From 2-02-FULL-45-10 sp964478235 (lineage in GTDB: Bacteria; Patescibacteriota; Patescibacteriia; Magasanikbacterales; GWA2-37-8), in NCBI GenBank assembly GCA_964478235.1, contig CAYZGX010000005.1, positions 1 through 64,000 on the forward strand: 64,000 bases of DNA, in the 5' to 3' direction. Both the position numbers and the translations under genes were made by a program. The notes under the pieces were generated by a model. That model saw nothing but the letters and a program-made list of their open reading frames with translations, did no database searches and was not told where the DNA came from. This document shows, piece by piece, positions 7,951 through 16,909 of this stretch (position 1 is its first letter; every line of letters starts with the position of its first letter).

Positions 7951-9447
7951 ATGTCCTCGGATAGTATTGAAAAAATCCCCCCGCAAAGCCTTGAAGCTGA
8001 GATGTCTCTCCTCGGCTCTATTTTGATTGACCGCGAAGCCATGCTCAAAGTGGCGGACATTGTGAAAGCTGAAGATTTTTACAAAGAATCGCACGGTAAA
8101 ATCTACGAAACGATTGTTGAGCTCTACAGCCGAAGCGAACCACTCGATCTTTTGACCCTAAGTAATCGTCTTGAAGAAAAAAGTTTACTCGAGCGCATCG
8201 GTGGCCGCACCTATCTCGCCACTCTCACCAACGCCGTGCCAACCGCTTCAAACGTCGTCCACTACGCAAACATCGTCCACAAAAAAGCAACTCGCCGACG
8301 ACTGCTTCAAGCTTCCCAAGAAATTACTCGCTTATCATTCCAAGAAGAAGAGGGTGACATTGAACAAGTGCTTGATCAAGCGCAACAACACCTCTACGGC
8401 GTCTCGCAGGTATATCTCAAACAAACCTTTACCCCAATTCGCGGTGTTTTGGCTGACGCTTTTGATCGCATCGACGAACTCCATAAAAACAAAGGACAAT
8501 TGCGTGGTGTGCCAACTGGTTTTACCGCTCTTGATAACCTCCTCGCCGGCCTACAAAAGTCCGACTTGGTGATTATCGCTGCCCGCCCAGCTGTTGGTAA
8601 AACTTCGTTTGTGCTCGACATTGTGCGAAACGTCGCCACCAAACGCAAAGTGGCTGTCGGTATGTTTTCGCTTGAAATGAGTAAAGAACAGCTCGTAGAT
8701 AGAATGCTCTGTTCCGAGGCCAATGTGGACCTCTGGAAAATGCGCACCGGCCGATTGTCCGACCGCCCCGAAGATGAAGATTTTTCTCGTATCGGCCACG
8801 CTATCGGCACTTTGTCTGAAGCGCCAATCTTTATCGACGATTCCCCAAACTTAAATATCATGCAGATTCGCACCAAAGCTCGCCGCCTCCAGGCAGAGCA
8901 CGGCTTAGGACTCATTGTTATCGACTACTTGCAGCTGATGGAATCGTCAAGTAAAGGTGATTCTGACAACCGTGTGCAAGAAGTTGCCGCTATCACTCGT
9001 GGTCTCAAAGGTATTGCTCGTGAACTCAATATTCCAGTGGTCGCCTTGTCCCAGCTCTCTCGCGTGGTAGAACAAAGCAAGCCAGCTATTCCAAAATTAG
9101 CCCACTTGCGTGAATCGGGGTCTATCGAGCAGGACGCCGACGTGGTGCTCTTTATCTATCGAAAATCAGCCGACCGCAACTACCGCCCGGAAGATATTCC
9201 ACCCGACGAACGAGGGACTGGTGAAATCCATATTGCCAAACATCGTAACGGGCCAACCGGTATGGTCAAAGTGGCCTTCAACGAAGCATTTGCCTCGTAT
9301 CGCAACTTGGAAACCAGCTTTAGCCAAAACGGCGGAGGCCAAGCGCCAACACAAAACAACGCCCCACAAAATAATGCGCTCAAACCAAAATCCGCTTTTG
9401 TCCGCCCACCACCAGCCAACAATCCTAACGAAATTCCACAATTTTAA
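7951..9447 (+). CDS. dnaB: replicative DNA helicase DnaB
   Basis: The 498-residue hexameric helicase that unwinds DNA at the replication fork and contacts primase. The N-terminal domain starts IPPQSLEAEMSLLGSILID, the usual DnaB opening. The RecA-like domain has Walker A AARPAVGKTSF, the FSLEMSKEQL motif, the Walker B region LIVIDYLQLM, LSQLSR and the arginine-finger region. The C-terminus is a low-complexity Gln/Asn/Pro tail. An in-frame ATG at 7924 is rejected because it overlaps the promoter. dnaB heads an operon with ybaB and recR. Confidence 0.97.
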   Translation: MSSDSIEKIPPQSLEAEMSLLGSILIDREAMLKVADIVKAEDFYKESHGKIYETIVELYSRSEPLDLLTLSNRLEEKSLLERIGGRTYLATLTNAVPTASNVVHYANIVHKKATRRRLLQASQEITRLSFQEEEGDIEQVLDQAQQHLYGVSQVYLKQTFTPIRGVLADAFDRIDELHKNKGQLRGVPTGFTALDNLLAGLQKSDLVIIAARPAVGKTSFVLDIVRNVATKRKVAVGMFSLEMSKEQLVDRMLCSEANVDLWKMRTGRLSDRPEDEDFSRIGHAIGTLSEAPIFIDDSPNLNIMQIRTKARRLQAEHGLGLIVIDYLQLMESSSKGDSDNRVQEVAAITRGLKGIARELNIPVVALSQLSRVVEQSKPAIPKLAHLRESGSIEQDADVVLFIYRKSADRNYRPEDIPPDERGTGEIHIAKHRNGPTGMVKVAFNEAFASYRNLETSFSQNGGGQAPTQNNAPQNNALKPKSAFVRPPPANNPNEIPQF

Positions 9448-9456
9448 TTATATACT

Positions 9457-9768
9457 ATGTCCATGTTCTCCAAACTCAAGCAGTTCAAAGATCTCCGCGA
9501 TCAAGGTAAAAAACTCCAAGAAGCGCTCGGCACCGAAAGTGTCACTGTCCGCGAACTTGGCGACAAAGTCGTCCTAACAATCGACGGCAACCTCCAAATG
9601 ACTGGCCTGGCTATTGATCCAGAAGTGCTGACCCCAGACAAAAAAGAAAAGCTAGAAAACGCTATCAAGAACGCCCACAGCGACGCTCTCAAAAAAATGC
9701 AACGCATTATCGCAAGTAAAATGCAGGAGATGGGCGGTTTCCCTGGTCTCGGCGGTGGACAAGAATAA
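9457..9768 (+). CDS. ybaB: YbaB/EbfC family nucleoid-associated protein
   Basis: A 103-residue, highly charged protein. The usual family core VTIDGNLQMTGLAIDPEVL sits between N- and C-terminal helices, and a short Gly/Met-rich tail ends it. YbaB dimers bind DNA like tweezers and are normally encoded just before recR, as here. A second start two codons on (MFSKLK) is possible. The gap to dnaB is 9 nt and to recR 21 nt, so this is one operon. Confidence 0.9.
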   Translation: MSMFSKLKQFKDLRDQGKKLQEALGTESVTVRELGDKVVLTIDGNLQMTGLAIDPEVLTPDKKEKLENAIKNAHSDALKKMQRIIASKMQEMGGFPGLGGGQE

Positions 9769-9789
9769 TCCTCTCCCCTACGGGGGTAT

Positions 9790-10389
9790 ATGTACTCCCC
9801 TTCTATTCAAAAACTGATTCAGGCGCTCAAACGCCTCCCCTCGGTTGGCGAGCGCACCGCTGAACGGTTTGTTTTTCATTTTCTCAAATCGGGCAAAAAA
9901 GAAGTGACCGAGCTCATGCTCGCTCTCAAAGAAGTGACCGAGACCGTGCGAAGTTGTGAAGTCTGCTGGAATTTTAGCGACACCAGCCCCTGTCATATTT
10001 GCAACAACCCCAAACGCGACCAGCAAACTATTTGCGTGGTCACCGATCCACCCGATCTCCAAGTGGTAGAGCGCACCGGTAGTTTCGCTGGCGTCTATCA
10101 TATTTTACGCGGCGCGCTAGACCCGGGCGACGACGACAGTTTTAACCGCACCAAAACCACCGAACTTTTGGAAAGAATTACCAAACAAAAGCCTAAAGAA
10201 GTTATTCTTGCTCTCAATCCTGACCTCGCTGGCGAAACTACCATGCTCTATATCGAAAAAGAGCTCAAAGCCACTTCGCCAGACACCACCGTCACCCGCC
10301 TAGCCCGCGGCCTCCCGCTTGGTGGCGACTTGCGCTACGCCGATGACATCACTCTCACGAGCGCTTTCAAATATCGTGTTAAGAGATAA
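9790..10389 (+). CDS. recR: recombination mediator RecR
   Basis: 199 residues. RecR forms a clamp that, with RecO (and RecF), loads RecA on gapped DNA. It has the N-terminal helix-hairpin-helix (LPSVGERTAERF), a four-cysteine zinc finger (C56, C59, C68, C71) and a Toprim domain with GVYHILRGALDP and LALNPDLAGETTMLYI. The Toprim glutamate normally in the CVVE strand is Thr here (ICVVTDPPDL), a departure from the E. coli-type sequence. It is the last gene before a bidirectional terminator. Confidence 0.95.
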   Translation: MYSPSIQKLIQALKRLPSVGERTAERFVFHFLKSGKKEVTELMLALKEVTETVRSCEVCWNFSDTSPCHICNNPKRDQQTICVVTDPPDLQVVERTGSFAGVYHILRGALDPGDDDSFNRTKTTELLERITKQKPKEVILALNPDLAGETTMLYIEKELKATSPDTTVTRLARGLPLGGDLRYADDITLTSAFKYRVKR

Positions 10390-10420
10390 AAAAATCCCTC
10401 GAAATTTTCGAGGGATTTTT
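10389..10420. terminator. bidirectional terminator between recR and rplU
   Basis: ATCCCTCGAAA pairs with TTTCGAGGGAT, flanked by A and T runs, so it can end recR (+) and rplU (-). Confidence 0.9.
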
Positions 10421-10429
10421 GTTTGAGAG

Positions 10430-10735
10430 TTAGGCAATCTTCACTTCTGTGAAACGCTGACGTTGACCATGTACTTTGTGGTAACGAACTTTGCGTTTGA
10501 ACTTTTCAACACGGACAGTGCGATTCTTACCTTGCTTGACGAGGGTTGCTTTGACAGTAACACCTTCCAAGTATGGAGCGCCAACTTTTACATTAGAGCC
10601 ATCATCGTTAGCGGTGAGGAGAACCTTATCAAAGGCCACCGAGCCACCAGCTTCACCAAGGATTTTTTCGATTTTAAGAGTTTGACCGGAAGTAACAAGA
10701 TATTGTTTACCGCCAGTAGCAATAACTGCGAGCAT
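10430..10735 (-). CDS. rplU: 50S ribosomal protein L21
   Basis: 101 residues. bL21 binds 23S rRNA. It starts MLAVIATGGKQYLV and ends with the family signature KRKVRYHKVHGQRQRFTEVKI. The frame is open further upstream, but the canonical ATG at 10733-10735 is clear. In most bacteria rpmA (L27) follows rplU; here it does not, and the gene stands alone with its own strong promoter and terminator. Confidence 0.96.
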   Translation of the reverse strand: MLAVIATGGKQYLVTSGQTLKIEKILGEAGGSVAFDKVLLTANDDGSNVKVGAPYLEGVTVKATLVKQGKNRTVRVEKFKRKVRYHKVHGQRQRFTEVKIA

Positions 10736-10816
10736 AAATAATGGATAGCATGTACCCCGTCTAAGCCTGTCCAATTAAGATGGCAGCGGGAACATGAAAA
10801 ATAACAATGTGCCCGT

Positions 10817-10845
10817 AGTATAAAGGAAGATACGCCCTTTGTCAA
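10817..10845 (-). promoter_or_regulatory. consensus promoter of rplU
   Basis: Minus-strand TTGACA (10840-10845), 17 bp, TATACT (10817-10822). The leader is about 75 nt, long enough for autoregulation, though no known structure was recognised. Confidence 0.85.
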
Positions 10846-10868
10846 GCCTGTTTAGAGCCAAAAGGGTC

Positions 10869-11333
10869 TTACCGGGCTATCTCTACCCTATCCCCGATAA
10901 TTAGCCCTAATTCACTAGCCAAACCAGCTCGAAGCTCAAGTACAGCATTAGCTTCGGCCCTCGGCCTATAGAGGAAGAGGTCGGCTTCGGCCACCCCCGG
11001 CTCCGGAGAGGCATTGGGGGCCATATCTACCACTACCCCACTATCAAGCCAGATAATATCTATTGGAAAACGCATATCCCGCATCACCATAGCCTGACGG
11101 CCTTTGAGCCCAAACGGGAACAGCATACCATCAACCGGATCCATTGAATCACGGTTGCTCCAACCGGTAAACTGCTGTTTATACGTCCTCGCCACATACA
11201 CCGTCAGGTTTTTTTCACGCATCCGAACAACAGTCGTTTCCAAACGACGATTAGAAAAATATGACACCACCACACCAACAAACAAAAGTGCCAAGACCAC
11301 CGCATGCCATTTTTTGAACATCACTGGTTTCAT
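10869..11333 (-). CDS. DUF192 family protein with N-terminal membrane anchor
   Basis: 154 residues. A hydrophobic anchor (about 8-25) is followed by a DUF192 domain, with RTYKQQFTGWSNRDSMDP, DGMLFPFG, MRDMRFPIDIIWLDSG and the C-terminal ELRAGLASELGLIIGDRV. DUF192 proteins are small extracytoplasmic beta-barrel proteins of unknown function. The start overlaps the stop of the upstream phosphosugar-transferase gene by 4 nt, so they are translationally coupled. Confidence 0.88.
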   Translation of the reverse strand: MKPVMFKKWHAVVLALLFVGVVVSYFSNRRLETTVVRMREKNLTVYVARTYKQQFTGWSNRDSMDPVDGMLFPFGLKGRQAMVMRDMRFPIDIIWLDSGVVVDMAPNASPEPGVAEADLFLYRPRAEANAVLELRAGLASELGLIIGDRVEIAR

Positions 11334-12388
11334 ACTTTAAGGGTGCGAAGTTTAAACGACAAAATAATACCAACGACGAGCATAATGACGCTGATGAGCG
11401 CAATCAAAACGAGCTTACCAAAACTTTGCAAAAAAAGCGCCCCCAACCCAAACACTGTAGCAGCGGTATAAAAAACCAAAATTACCTGACGCTCACTCCA
11501 ACCAAGCTCCAAAAGTGCATAATGAAGATGTCGGCGATCACCCTGAAACACCGACTGCTTACGATAGACCCGCAAAATAATCACTCGCGCCAGATCAAGC
11601 ATCGGCACAGCCAAAACCAAAAAAGCTGTCGCCACCTTGCTCCCTGCAATAATTGACAAAACAGCTAGAATAAAACCGAGAAACAAACTTCCCGACTCCC
11701 CCAAAAATAGTTTGGCTGGAGAAAAATTAAGCACCAAAAAACCGAGGCAGGCTCCGACAAAAATCAAAGCCAACAGCCCAACGTTTGGCTGGTAAAACTT
11801 GGTACTCATGGAAAGCGCAAAGATAATCAAAGAACCAATACTAACAATTCCCGTAGCTAAACCGTCTAAGCCATCAACAATTTTAATGGTATACATCACC
11901 CCCATTATCCAGACAAATGCCAGCAGGCTCGGAAATAACACCGAGAGAGTGAGCGACGTAAGCTGATCAAGCGCCACCACCCCACCCCACGGATTAGTAA
12001 CTTTATCAAGCACCACCCCACCAAACACGGTCACAAGAACGGCCAAGGACGTACCAACCAAGCGAGTGACTGGGCGCAATTTTAAAACGTCATCAAGAAT
12101 ACCAAGAATCAGGAGAAGCGTACTTCCCAAAAAAGCGGCGAGCAACCGATCACGAAGAATATCAAACCCTAAAACCGGATAAACAAAGAGAAAAAAGCCT
12201 GCCACTGCCCAAAAACCAAGATACAAAGCAATCCCGCCAAGAAGCGGGACAGGCTGACGATGAAGATGACGCCCGTTGTCTGGGACATCAACCACTCGAA
12301 AACGACGAGCAACGCGCGCAACAATGAGCGACAAAAGCGCTACTAAAGCGACTGTAACCAGCCCAGCACTATACACAATCATATACAA
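11330..12388 (-). CDS. WecA/TagO-type polyprenyl-phosphate sugar-1-phosphate transferase
   Basis: A 352-residue membrane enzyme of the MraY/WecA/TagO family with about ten spans. It would transfer a HexNAc-1-phosphate from UDP-sugar to undecaprenyl phosphate, starting a wall glycan or teichoic-like polymer. Visible motifs are DVPDNGRHLHRQPVPLLGG, the acidic LGILDDVLKLRP, KIVDGLDGLATG, AKLFLGESGSLFLGF and the C-terminal RRHLHY. The His-rich RRHLH form favours WecA/TagO over MraY. It lies 3 nt after the Clp-like gene and overlaps the DUF192 gene. Confidence 0.87.
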   Translation of the reverse strand: MYMIVYSAGLVTVALVALLSLIVARVARRFRVVDVPDNGRHLHRQPVPLLGGIALYLGFWAVAGFFLFVYPVLGFDILRDRLLAAFLGSTLLLILGILDDVLKLRPVTRLVGTSLAVLVTVFGGVVLDKVTNPWGGVVALDQLTSLTLSVLFPSLLAFVWIMGVMYTIKIVDGLDGLATGIVSIGSLIIFALSMSTKFYQPNVGLLALIFVGACLGFLVLNFSPAKLFLGESGSLFLGFILAVLSIIAGSKVATAFLVLAVPMLDLARVIILRVYRKQSVFQGDRRHLHYALLELGWSERQVILVFYTAATVFGLGALFLQSFGKLVLIALISVIMLVVGIILSFKLRTLKV

Positions 12389-12391
12389 TAA

Positions 12392-15166
12392 CTAACGAGG
12401 CACCACCGTCATTACGCCTTCAGCACCCAAATGAACAGTGTCTCGTCGTCCAATCTTACCAGTGAGTAGTAATTCTGCCAACTGGTTCTCCACTCGTTCT
12501 TCCAGAGATCGGCGAAGCGGACGAGCCCCAAATTCTGGATCAAAACCAACTCCCGCCAAAAATTCTAGAGCTGCATCATCAACTTCAAGCCCAATTCCTT
12601 TGGCTTCCAAATCCCGCGCCACTCGGCGAAGCATCAGCGAAGCAATTTGTTTAATAGCCGATTTGGCAAGCGGTTTAAAGAGCACAATACCATCAAAACG
12701 ATTGAGGAACTCAGGACGGAAGTAGTCTTTGAGCTCACCATGAAGCAAACGATCTTTAATTATATCACTCGACAGACCGGCTCGCATTTGTTCCTGGACA
12801 TAGCTCGTGCCAGCGTTCGAGGTGGCAATAATAATAACATTGGTAAAATCAACTACTCGACCAGTTGAATCGGTGAGACGACCATCGTCCATGACTTGCA
12901 GAAAAACATTCAAAATATCTCGGTCAGCTTTTTCAATTTCATCAAGTAATAATAATGTAAACGGTGTACGACGAATCGCTTCCGTCAAAAGACCAGTCCC
13001 CTTTTCGCCCGGCGCCCCAATGAGACGGTACAAACTAGCCTTATCCTGGTATTCACTCATATCAAACCGCACCATTCTGTCTTCACCGCCAAAATAAACT
13101 TCGGCAATTGTTTTAGCGAGCTCAGTTTTGCCCACCCCAGTTGGCCCCAAGAATAAAAAGTTAGAAATCGGACGACTCTTGGAACGAATTTCAGCGCGAG
13201 CTCGGCGAAGGGCATTTGCCACCAACGTCACTGCTTCGTCTTGGCCAATCACGCGTTCATGAAGCGTGGTTTCAAGCGTCATAAGCTTGGTTGATTCATC
13301 GGCTGTCACGGTGGTCATCGGAATCTGGGTCTTTTGAGCAATCACTGCACCAACTTCTTCGGCAGTCACAAAAGCATCTTTACCTTTTTTAGAACGAGTA
13401 TAACTCCCCGCTTCGCTCATAATTTCTATCGCACTCCCTGGCAAAATAGTATCTTTAATAAATCGCTTAGCGAGCTGAGCTGATTTCGCCAACGCATCAT
13501 ACGAATAAAAAACATCATGCTTATATTCCAAATGACCAGCGTTGGCTTCGAGCACTTGAATTGCCTGGTTCTCTTCCATTTCTTTAATCACCACACGCGA
13601 AAATACTGTCGCTAATTTAGAATTAGCAATATATTTGGTATAGGCTTCGGTTGTAGCAGTCGCAATCGTGAGAAATCGTCCACTGCCGAGATAATCAGCC
13701 ATCGTACCAGCAACATCCAAACTTTGCCCGCCACCAGCCGACACTCCCATTAATTCCTGAATATTTTCAATCGTGAGAATAACATTACCAGCACGAGCAA
13801 TTTCGTACATAATATTTTCAAGACGTTCCAAAGCACCAGCTGGCGTAGTACCAGCCAACAATGAGGATGAATTGAGGCGCACCATACGCTTATCAGCCAA
13901 ACGAGCTGGCACTTTGTCTTCTACCATGAGTTCAGCAATGCCTTCAACAATACTTTTCTTGCCGACGCCATAATCACCAACCAACAGCACACTATTTTGA
14001 CCACCTTCCACTACTTGGAAAATATTTTGAATCTCAACGTCGCGAGCAATACAAGCATTGGTGTGTCCAAATTGCGCGAGCATGGTAACATCTTCACTAA
14101 ACTGATTCAAAAACGGCGTAGCCACAGCGGTCATTGCTCGATCCATTCCATATTTAGAACGATGACGAGCCGACACTTGAAATTGCATATACTGACGATG
14201 GAGTCGCTCTTTGATTCGAGCCCACTCAATGCCGTTTTCCAGCTTATCTTTGTCCAGCGCAAAATCATACAACACATCTTGAATTGACGATGATGAGCTC
14301 ACTACTGCAAACAATAATTCCGCTGGCGTGACATATTCCTGACGAGCCAGATAGCCCGCTTCATAGGCTTGGAAAATAACCTGCGCCACTCCATCAGAAA
14401 TAACTGGCGCAGTTTCGCGACCACCAGTCTTGGAATTAGCTTCAGCAAAAAACGGTGTCAATTTATCTTGGAGAGTTTTGACTGGAACCCCTAGGCGGAT
14501 AAACAAAATACGCACTGACGGAATCGTCAAAAGCGCATACAGAATATGATAGACCGTCATTTTATTAAACATCTGCTCATCGGCCAAGGTATAGGCCACC
14601 CCAAGAGATTTGAGCGCGTCAGGCGTAAACGATTCGGTGATATTCACCCGATCTTTAAGCGGAACACGAGTCGTATCTGTCCAAGCGGACAACCGCTCAC
14701 TCGAAACATCTTTTGGTACACTGTCATAACCCAAATGTTCCACCATTTGAGTCGCTGGCTTTTCTGAAATAATTCGATACACCAAATAGGAAAACAGCAT
14801 GACACCCAACCAAAACAACACCACGATATACGCCGGCAAATACTGAAACCACTGCACAAAGGTCAAACCCATTGGCGCTGGTGAGGTTTTGAAAAACATC
14901 ATCAAAGCAAAAAGCGCCCAGAGCCAAAGCGTCATTGCTAAAACACCCACCACTACCTTGCGGATTTTGTTGGTGAGAAGGCGCGCATAAAAAAGCGCCA
15001 GATGATATCTGTCGAGCGGGTGGGCCCAATAAAACAATTTTCCACGCGTCTTGTACGCTATGCTCAAACCATGACAATTTGGGCAGGTGCGCCACGAAAC
15101 AACCCCAGTGGCATGACATGTTTCACAGAGCAAAAGTGGTAATGGTTCTCCTTGAGTAAACATCAT
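12392..15166 (-). CDS. membrane-tethered Clp-like double AAA+ ATPase with N-terminal zinc ribbon
   Basis: 924 residues. The order is a CxxC-10-CxxC zinc ribbon (C14, C17, C28, C31), two membrane spans (about 71-92 and 109-132), a Clp-N-like helical region (about 180-330), AAA-1 (Walker A GDYGVGKKS, 397-405) and AAA-2 (Walker A GPTGVGKT, 674-681; Walker B TLLLLDEIEKA, D742 and E743; ClpB-type C-terminal domain). In AAA-1 the Walker B reads VILTIENIQEL, with E467-N468 where FIDE is normal, so its hydrolysis is probably lost. No ClpC-type middle domain and no clear [LIV]GF ClpP loop is seen. It is likely an unfoldase or disaggregase working at the membrane rather than a ClpP partner. Confidence 0.85.
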   Translation of the reverse strand: MMFTQGEPLPLLLCETCHATGVVSWRTCPNCHGLSIAYKTRGKLFYWAHPLDRYHLALFYARLLTNKIRKVVVGVLAMTLWLWALFALMMFFKTSPAPMGLTFVQWFQYLPAYIVVLFWLGVMLFSYLVYRIISEKPATQMVEHLGYDSVPKDVSSERLSAWTDTTRVPLKDRVNITESFTPDALKSLGVAYTLADEQMFNKMTVYHILYALLTIPSVRILFIRLGVPVKTLQDKLTPFFAEANSKTGGRETAPVISDGVAQVIFQAYEAGYLARQEYVTPAELLFAVVSSSSSIQDVLYDFALDKDKLENGIEWARIKERLHRQYMQFQVSARHRSKYGMDRAMTAVATPFLNQFSEDVTMLAQFGHTNACIARDVEIQNIFQVVEGGQNSVLLVGDYGVGKKSIVEGIAELMVEDKVPARLADKRMVRLNSSSLLAGTTPAGALERLENIMYEIARAGNVILTIENIQELMGVSAGGGQSLDVAGTMADYLGSGRFLTIATATTEAYTKYIANSKLATVFSRVVIKEMEENQAIQVLEANAGHLEYKHDVFYSYDALAKSAQLAKRFIKDTILPGSAIEIMSEAGSYTRSKKGKDAFVTAEEVGAVIAQKTQIPMTTVTADESTKLMTLETTLHERVIGQDEAVTLVANALRRARAEIRSKSRPISNFLFLGPTGVGKTELAKTIAEVYFGGEDRMVRFDMSEYQDKASLYRLIGAPGEKGTGLLTEAIRRTPFTLLLLDEIEKADRDILNVFLQVMDDGRLTDSTGRVVDFTNVIIIATSNAGTSYVQEQMRAGLSSDIIKDRLLHGELKDYFRPEFLNRFDGIVLFKPLAKSAIKQIASLMLRRVARDLEAKGIGLEVDDAALEFLAGVGFDPEFGARPLRRSLEERVENQLAELLLTGKIGRRDTVHLGAEGVMTVVPR

Positions 15167-15173
15167 AAGTTTC

Positions 15174-15530
15174 TCACCCTAAAAATGGCAAAATAAGACC
15201 GAGCACCACAATAAACGGCAACGTCACCCAGAAAGACACGCCAAAAATACACCCCATCGCAAACAACCCAAGAACGAGCGAACGAACAATCACTTGAAAA
15301 AACCGAATAACGAAGCTAATAACTTTTCCGGTGAAATCTCTTTGACCATACATTGGTACAAAAATATTTTTGAGCCAGAGCCCCGGAGCAAGTCGCTGGT
15401 TGGCGCGACCAAGCCAAGCGACACACGATTTACCTGCATACGCGAGGCCGTGGGTATACCACCACAACGGAAAATACACTACATCAAGTAGTGCTTCGAG
15501 AAATAGTCGTTCAAAAAGTATCCAATACAT
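15174..15530 (-). CDS. small integral membrane protein linked to the Clp-like ATPase
   Basis: A 118-residue hydrophobic protein starting MYWILFERLF, with three or so membrane segments and a basic loop GRANQRLAPGLWLKNI. No family is recognised. Its stop lies 7 nt before the Clp-like ATPase start, so the two are probably made together and could interact in the membrane (inference). The ATG at 15528-15530 is chosen over an upstream in-frame ATG because a terminator and an extended -10 box lie between. Confidence 0.65.
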   Translation of the reverse strand: MYWILFERLFLEALLDVVYFPLWWYTHGLAYAGKSCVAWLGRANQRLAPGLWLKNIFVPMYGQRDFTGKVISFVIRFFQVIVRSLVLGLFAMGCIFGVSFWVTLPFIVVLGLILPFLG

Positions 15531-15542
15531 AAGCTTGACTAT

Positions 15543-15551
15543 AGTATAGCA
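15543..15551 (-). promoter_or_regulatory. extended -10 promoter for membrane protein-Clp-wecA-DUF192 operon
   Basis: Minus-strand TGC-TATACT 12 nt before the ATG at 15530, directly after the terminator of the ftsL-like gene. Confidence 0.55.
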
Positions 15552-15564
15552 CAAAAAAAGAGAA

Positions 15565-15586
15565 TAAAAAAACGCCCCAACGGGCG
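15565..15586 (-). terminator. terminator of mraZ-rsmH-ftsL-like operon
   Basis: Minus-strand ACGCCC and GGGCGT arms around a GTTG loop, followed by seven Ts. Confidence 0.85.
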
Positions 15587-15602
15587 TATCTTCTATCAAC
15601 AA

Positions 15603-15965
15603 CTAGCGCTCTGCCACCGAGGTGCGTGGTGAGGTCTTAACAAAGGTGATGGAAGAAGCTGAGCGCATAGATAATTCGTTCAAACGCTTCTGAATACTAG
15701 CCATTGATTGATAGCTAGCCACTTCAGTGGAAAGTTTTTGCGTTTCTGAGGAAACTAAAGCGACTTTTTTCTCAAGACCATGAATAACATAGCCACTCGT
15801 AGACAGAGCACTGATCTGAAAGACGTAGCCAACTGAGAACACGACAATAAGCGCAAGCATTATCAAGCGCGCCGGCAAACTAAACATCCACTGTGGCAAC
15901 GACAAGGCGTCGGCCAAAGAAAGTAGATTGTTATATTGATACCGTAGTCGAGCCTCCAAAGACAT
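15603..15965 (-). CDS. FtsL/DivIC-like single-pass coiled-coil protein
   Basis: 120 residues. A short cytoplasmic N-terminus, one membrane span (about 30-52) and an extracytoplasmic heptad-rich coiled coil (about 60-105) are visible. This architecture, and the position directly after rsmH in the mraZ cluster, match FtsL, a septal-ring protein that partners DivIC/FtsB. The sequence itself is too divergent to assign by motif, so the call rests on layout and context. The division penicillin-binding protein that usually follows is absent. Confidence 0.65.
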   Translation of the reverse strand: MSLEARLRYQYNNLLSLADALSLPQWMFSLPARLIMLALIVVFSVGYVFQISALSTSGYVIHGLEKKVALVSSETQKLSTEVASYQSMASIQKRLNELSMRSASSITFVKTSPRTSVAER

Positions 15966-15968
15966 AGA

Positions 15969-16889
15969 CTAGTTTTTTATGAGCACCCGGAGCTTAGCGC
16001 TACGAGCACGTGGATTAGCTTCCAACTCTGCCTCGCTAGCTATCACTGGTTTTTTATTGACCAGAGCAGCTTCGCGTTTCAAAGCTTTTGTTTTGTAAAA
16101 ATGTTTAACGATTCTATCTTCGAGCGAATGGAAGGTGATGATCGCTAGGCGTCCACCTTTGGCCAACAGGTCAAAGGCTTGTGGCAAAACTTGCTTCACC
16201 ACTTCCAACTCACGATTTGTTTCAATGCGAAGTGCTTGAAACACTTTCGTTGCCGGATGAATTCCACCAATCCAAGGAACTGCTTTATCGCTTTTTAATT
16301 TTGTTCGGTACACTTGCAAAATAATATCTACCAATTGCTTGGTGCGCTCAATCGGACCAGACCGACGAGCGACGGCGATTGCTTCAGCAATCTCTTTGCT
16401 CAAATTTTCTTCACCATATTGTTTAAATACGTGAATCAACTCAAACACACTATAGGTATTGACGATAGTCGCGGCTGTTACTGGCTCGTCATCACTCCCA
16501 AGCTCAGGGTTATAGCGCATATCGAGCGGCTCATCACCGTCGAAGCTAAACCCTCTCCCCCGCTCCGCAAATTGCGGACTTGACCAACCAAGGTCAATCA
16601 AGATAGCGTCGGGTGCTGGTAATTTTTCGCGTGCCACAATCGCTTGCAGTGTTGAAAAGTTGTCCCGTGCAAATACGACTCGGTCACCAAAACGATACAA
16701 ATGTTGTTTAGCACGAAGGAGTGATTCAGGATCAGCATCAATGCCGAGCAATTTACCTTGTGGGGCAGTTGCTTCAAGCATCGCTTCGCTGTGTCCACCA
16801 TCACCAAGCGTGCAATCAATAACTGTTTCGTTGGTTTTGAGTTGTAATGATCCAAGGACTTCGGCTAGGAGAACAGGTACATGTCGCAT
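15969..16889 (-). CDS. rsmH: 16S rRNA (cytosine1402-N4)-methyltransferase RsmH
   Basis: 306 residues. It methylates N4 of C1402 in the ribosomal P-site. The start MRHVPVLLAEVL, the SAM-binding VIDCTLGDGGHSE, DLGWSSPQFAERGRGFSF, LDMRYNP and the C-terminal ITFHSLEDRIVKHF are all diagnostic. It follows mraZ by 20 nt and precedes the ftsL-like gene by 3 nt. Confidence 0.96.
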   Translation of the reverse strand: MRHVPVLLAEVLGSLQLKTNETVIDCTLGDGGHSEAMLEATAPQGKLLGIDADPESLLRAKQHLYRFGDRVVFARDNFSTLQAIVAREKLPAPDAILIDLGWSSPQFAERGRGFSFDGDEPLDMRYNPELGSDDEPVTAATIVNTYSVFELIHVFKQYGEENLSKEIAEAIAVARRSGPIERTKQLVDIILQVYRTKLKSDKAVPWIGGIHPATKVFQALRIETNRELEVVKQVLPQAFDLLAKGGRLAIITFHSLEDRIVKHFYKTKALKREAALVNKKPVIASEAELEANPRARSAKLRVLIKN

Positions 16890-16909
16890 ACTTCAAGAGT
16901 TCGCTTAGC

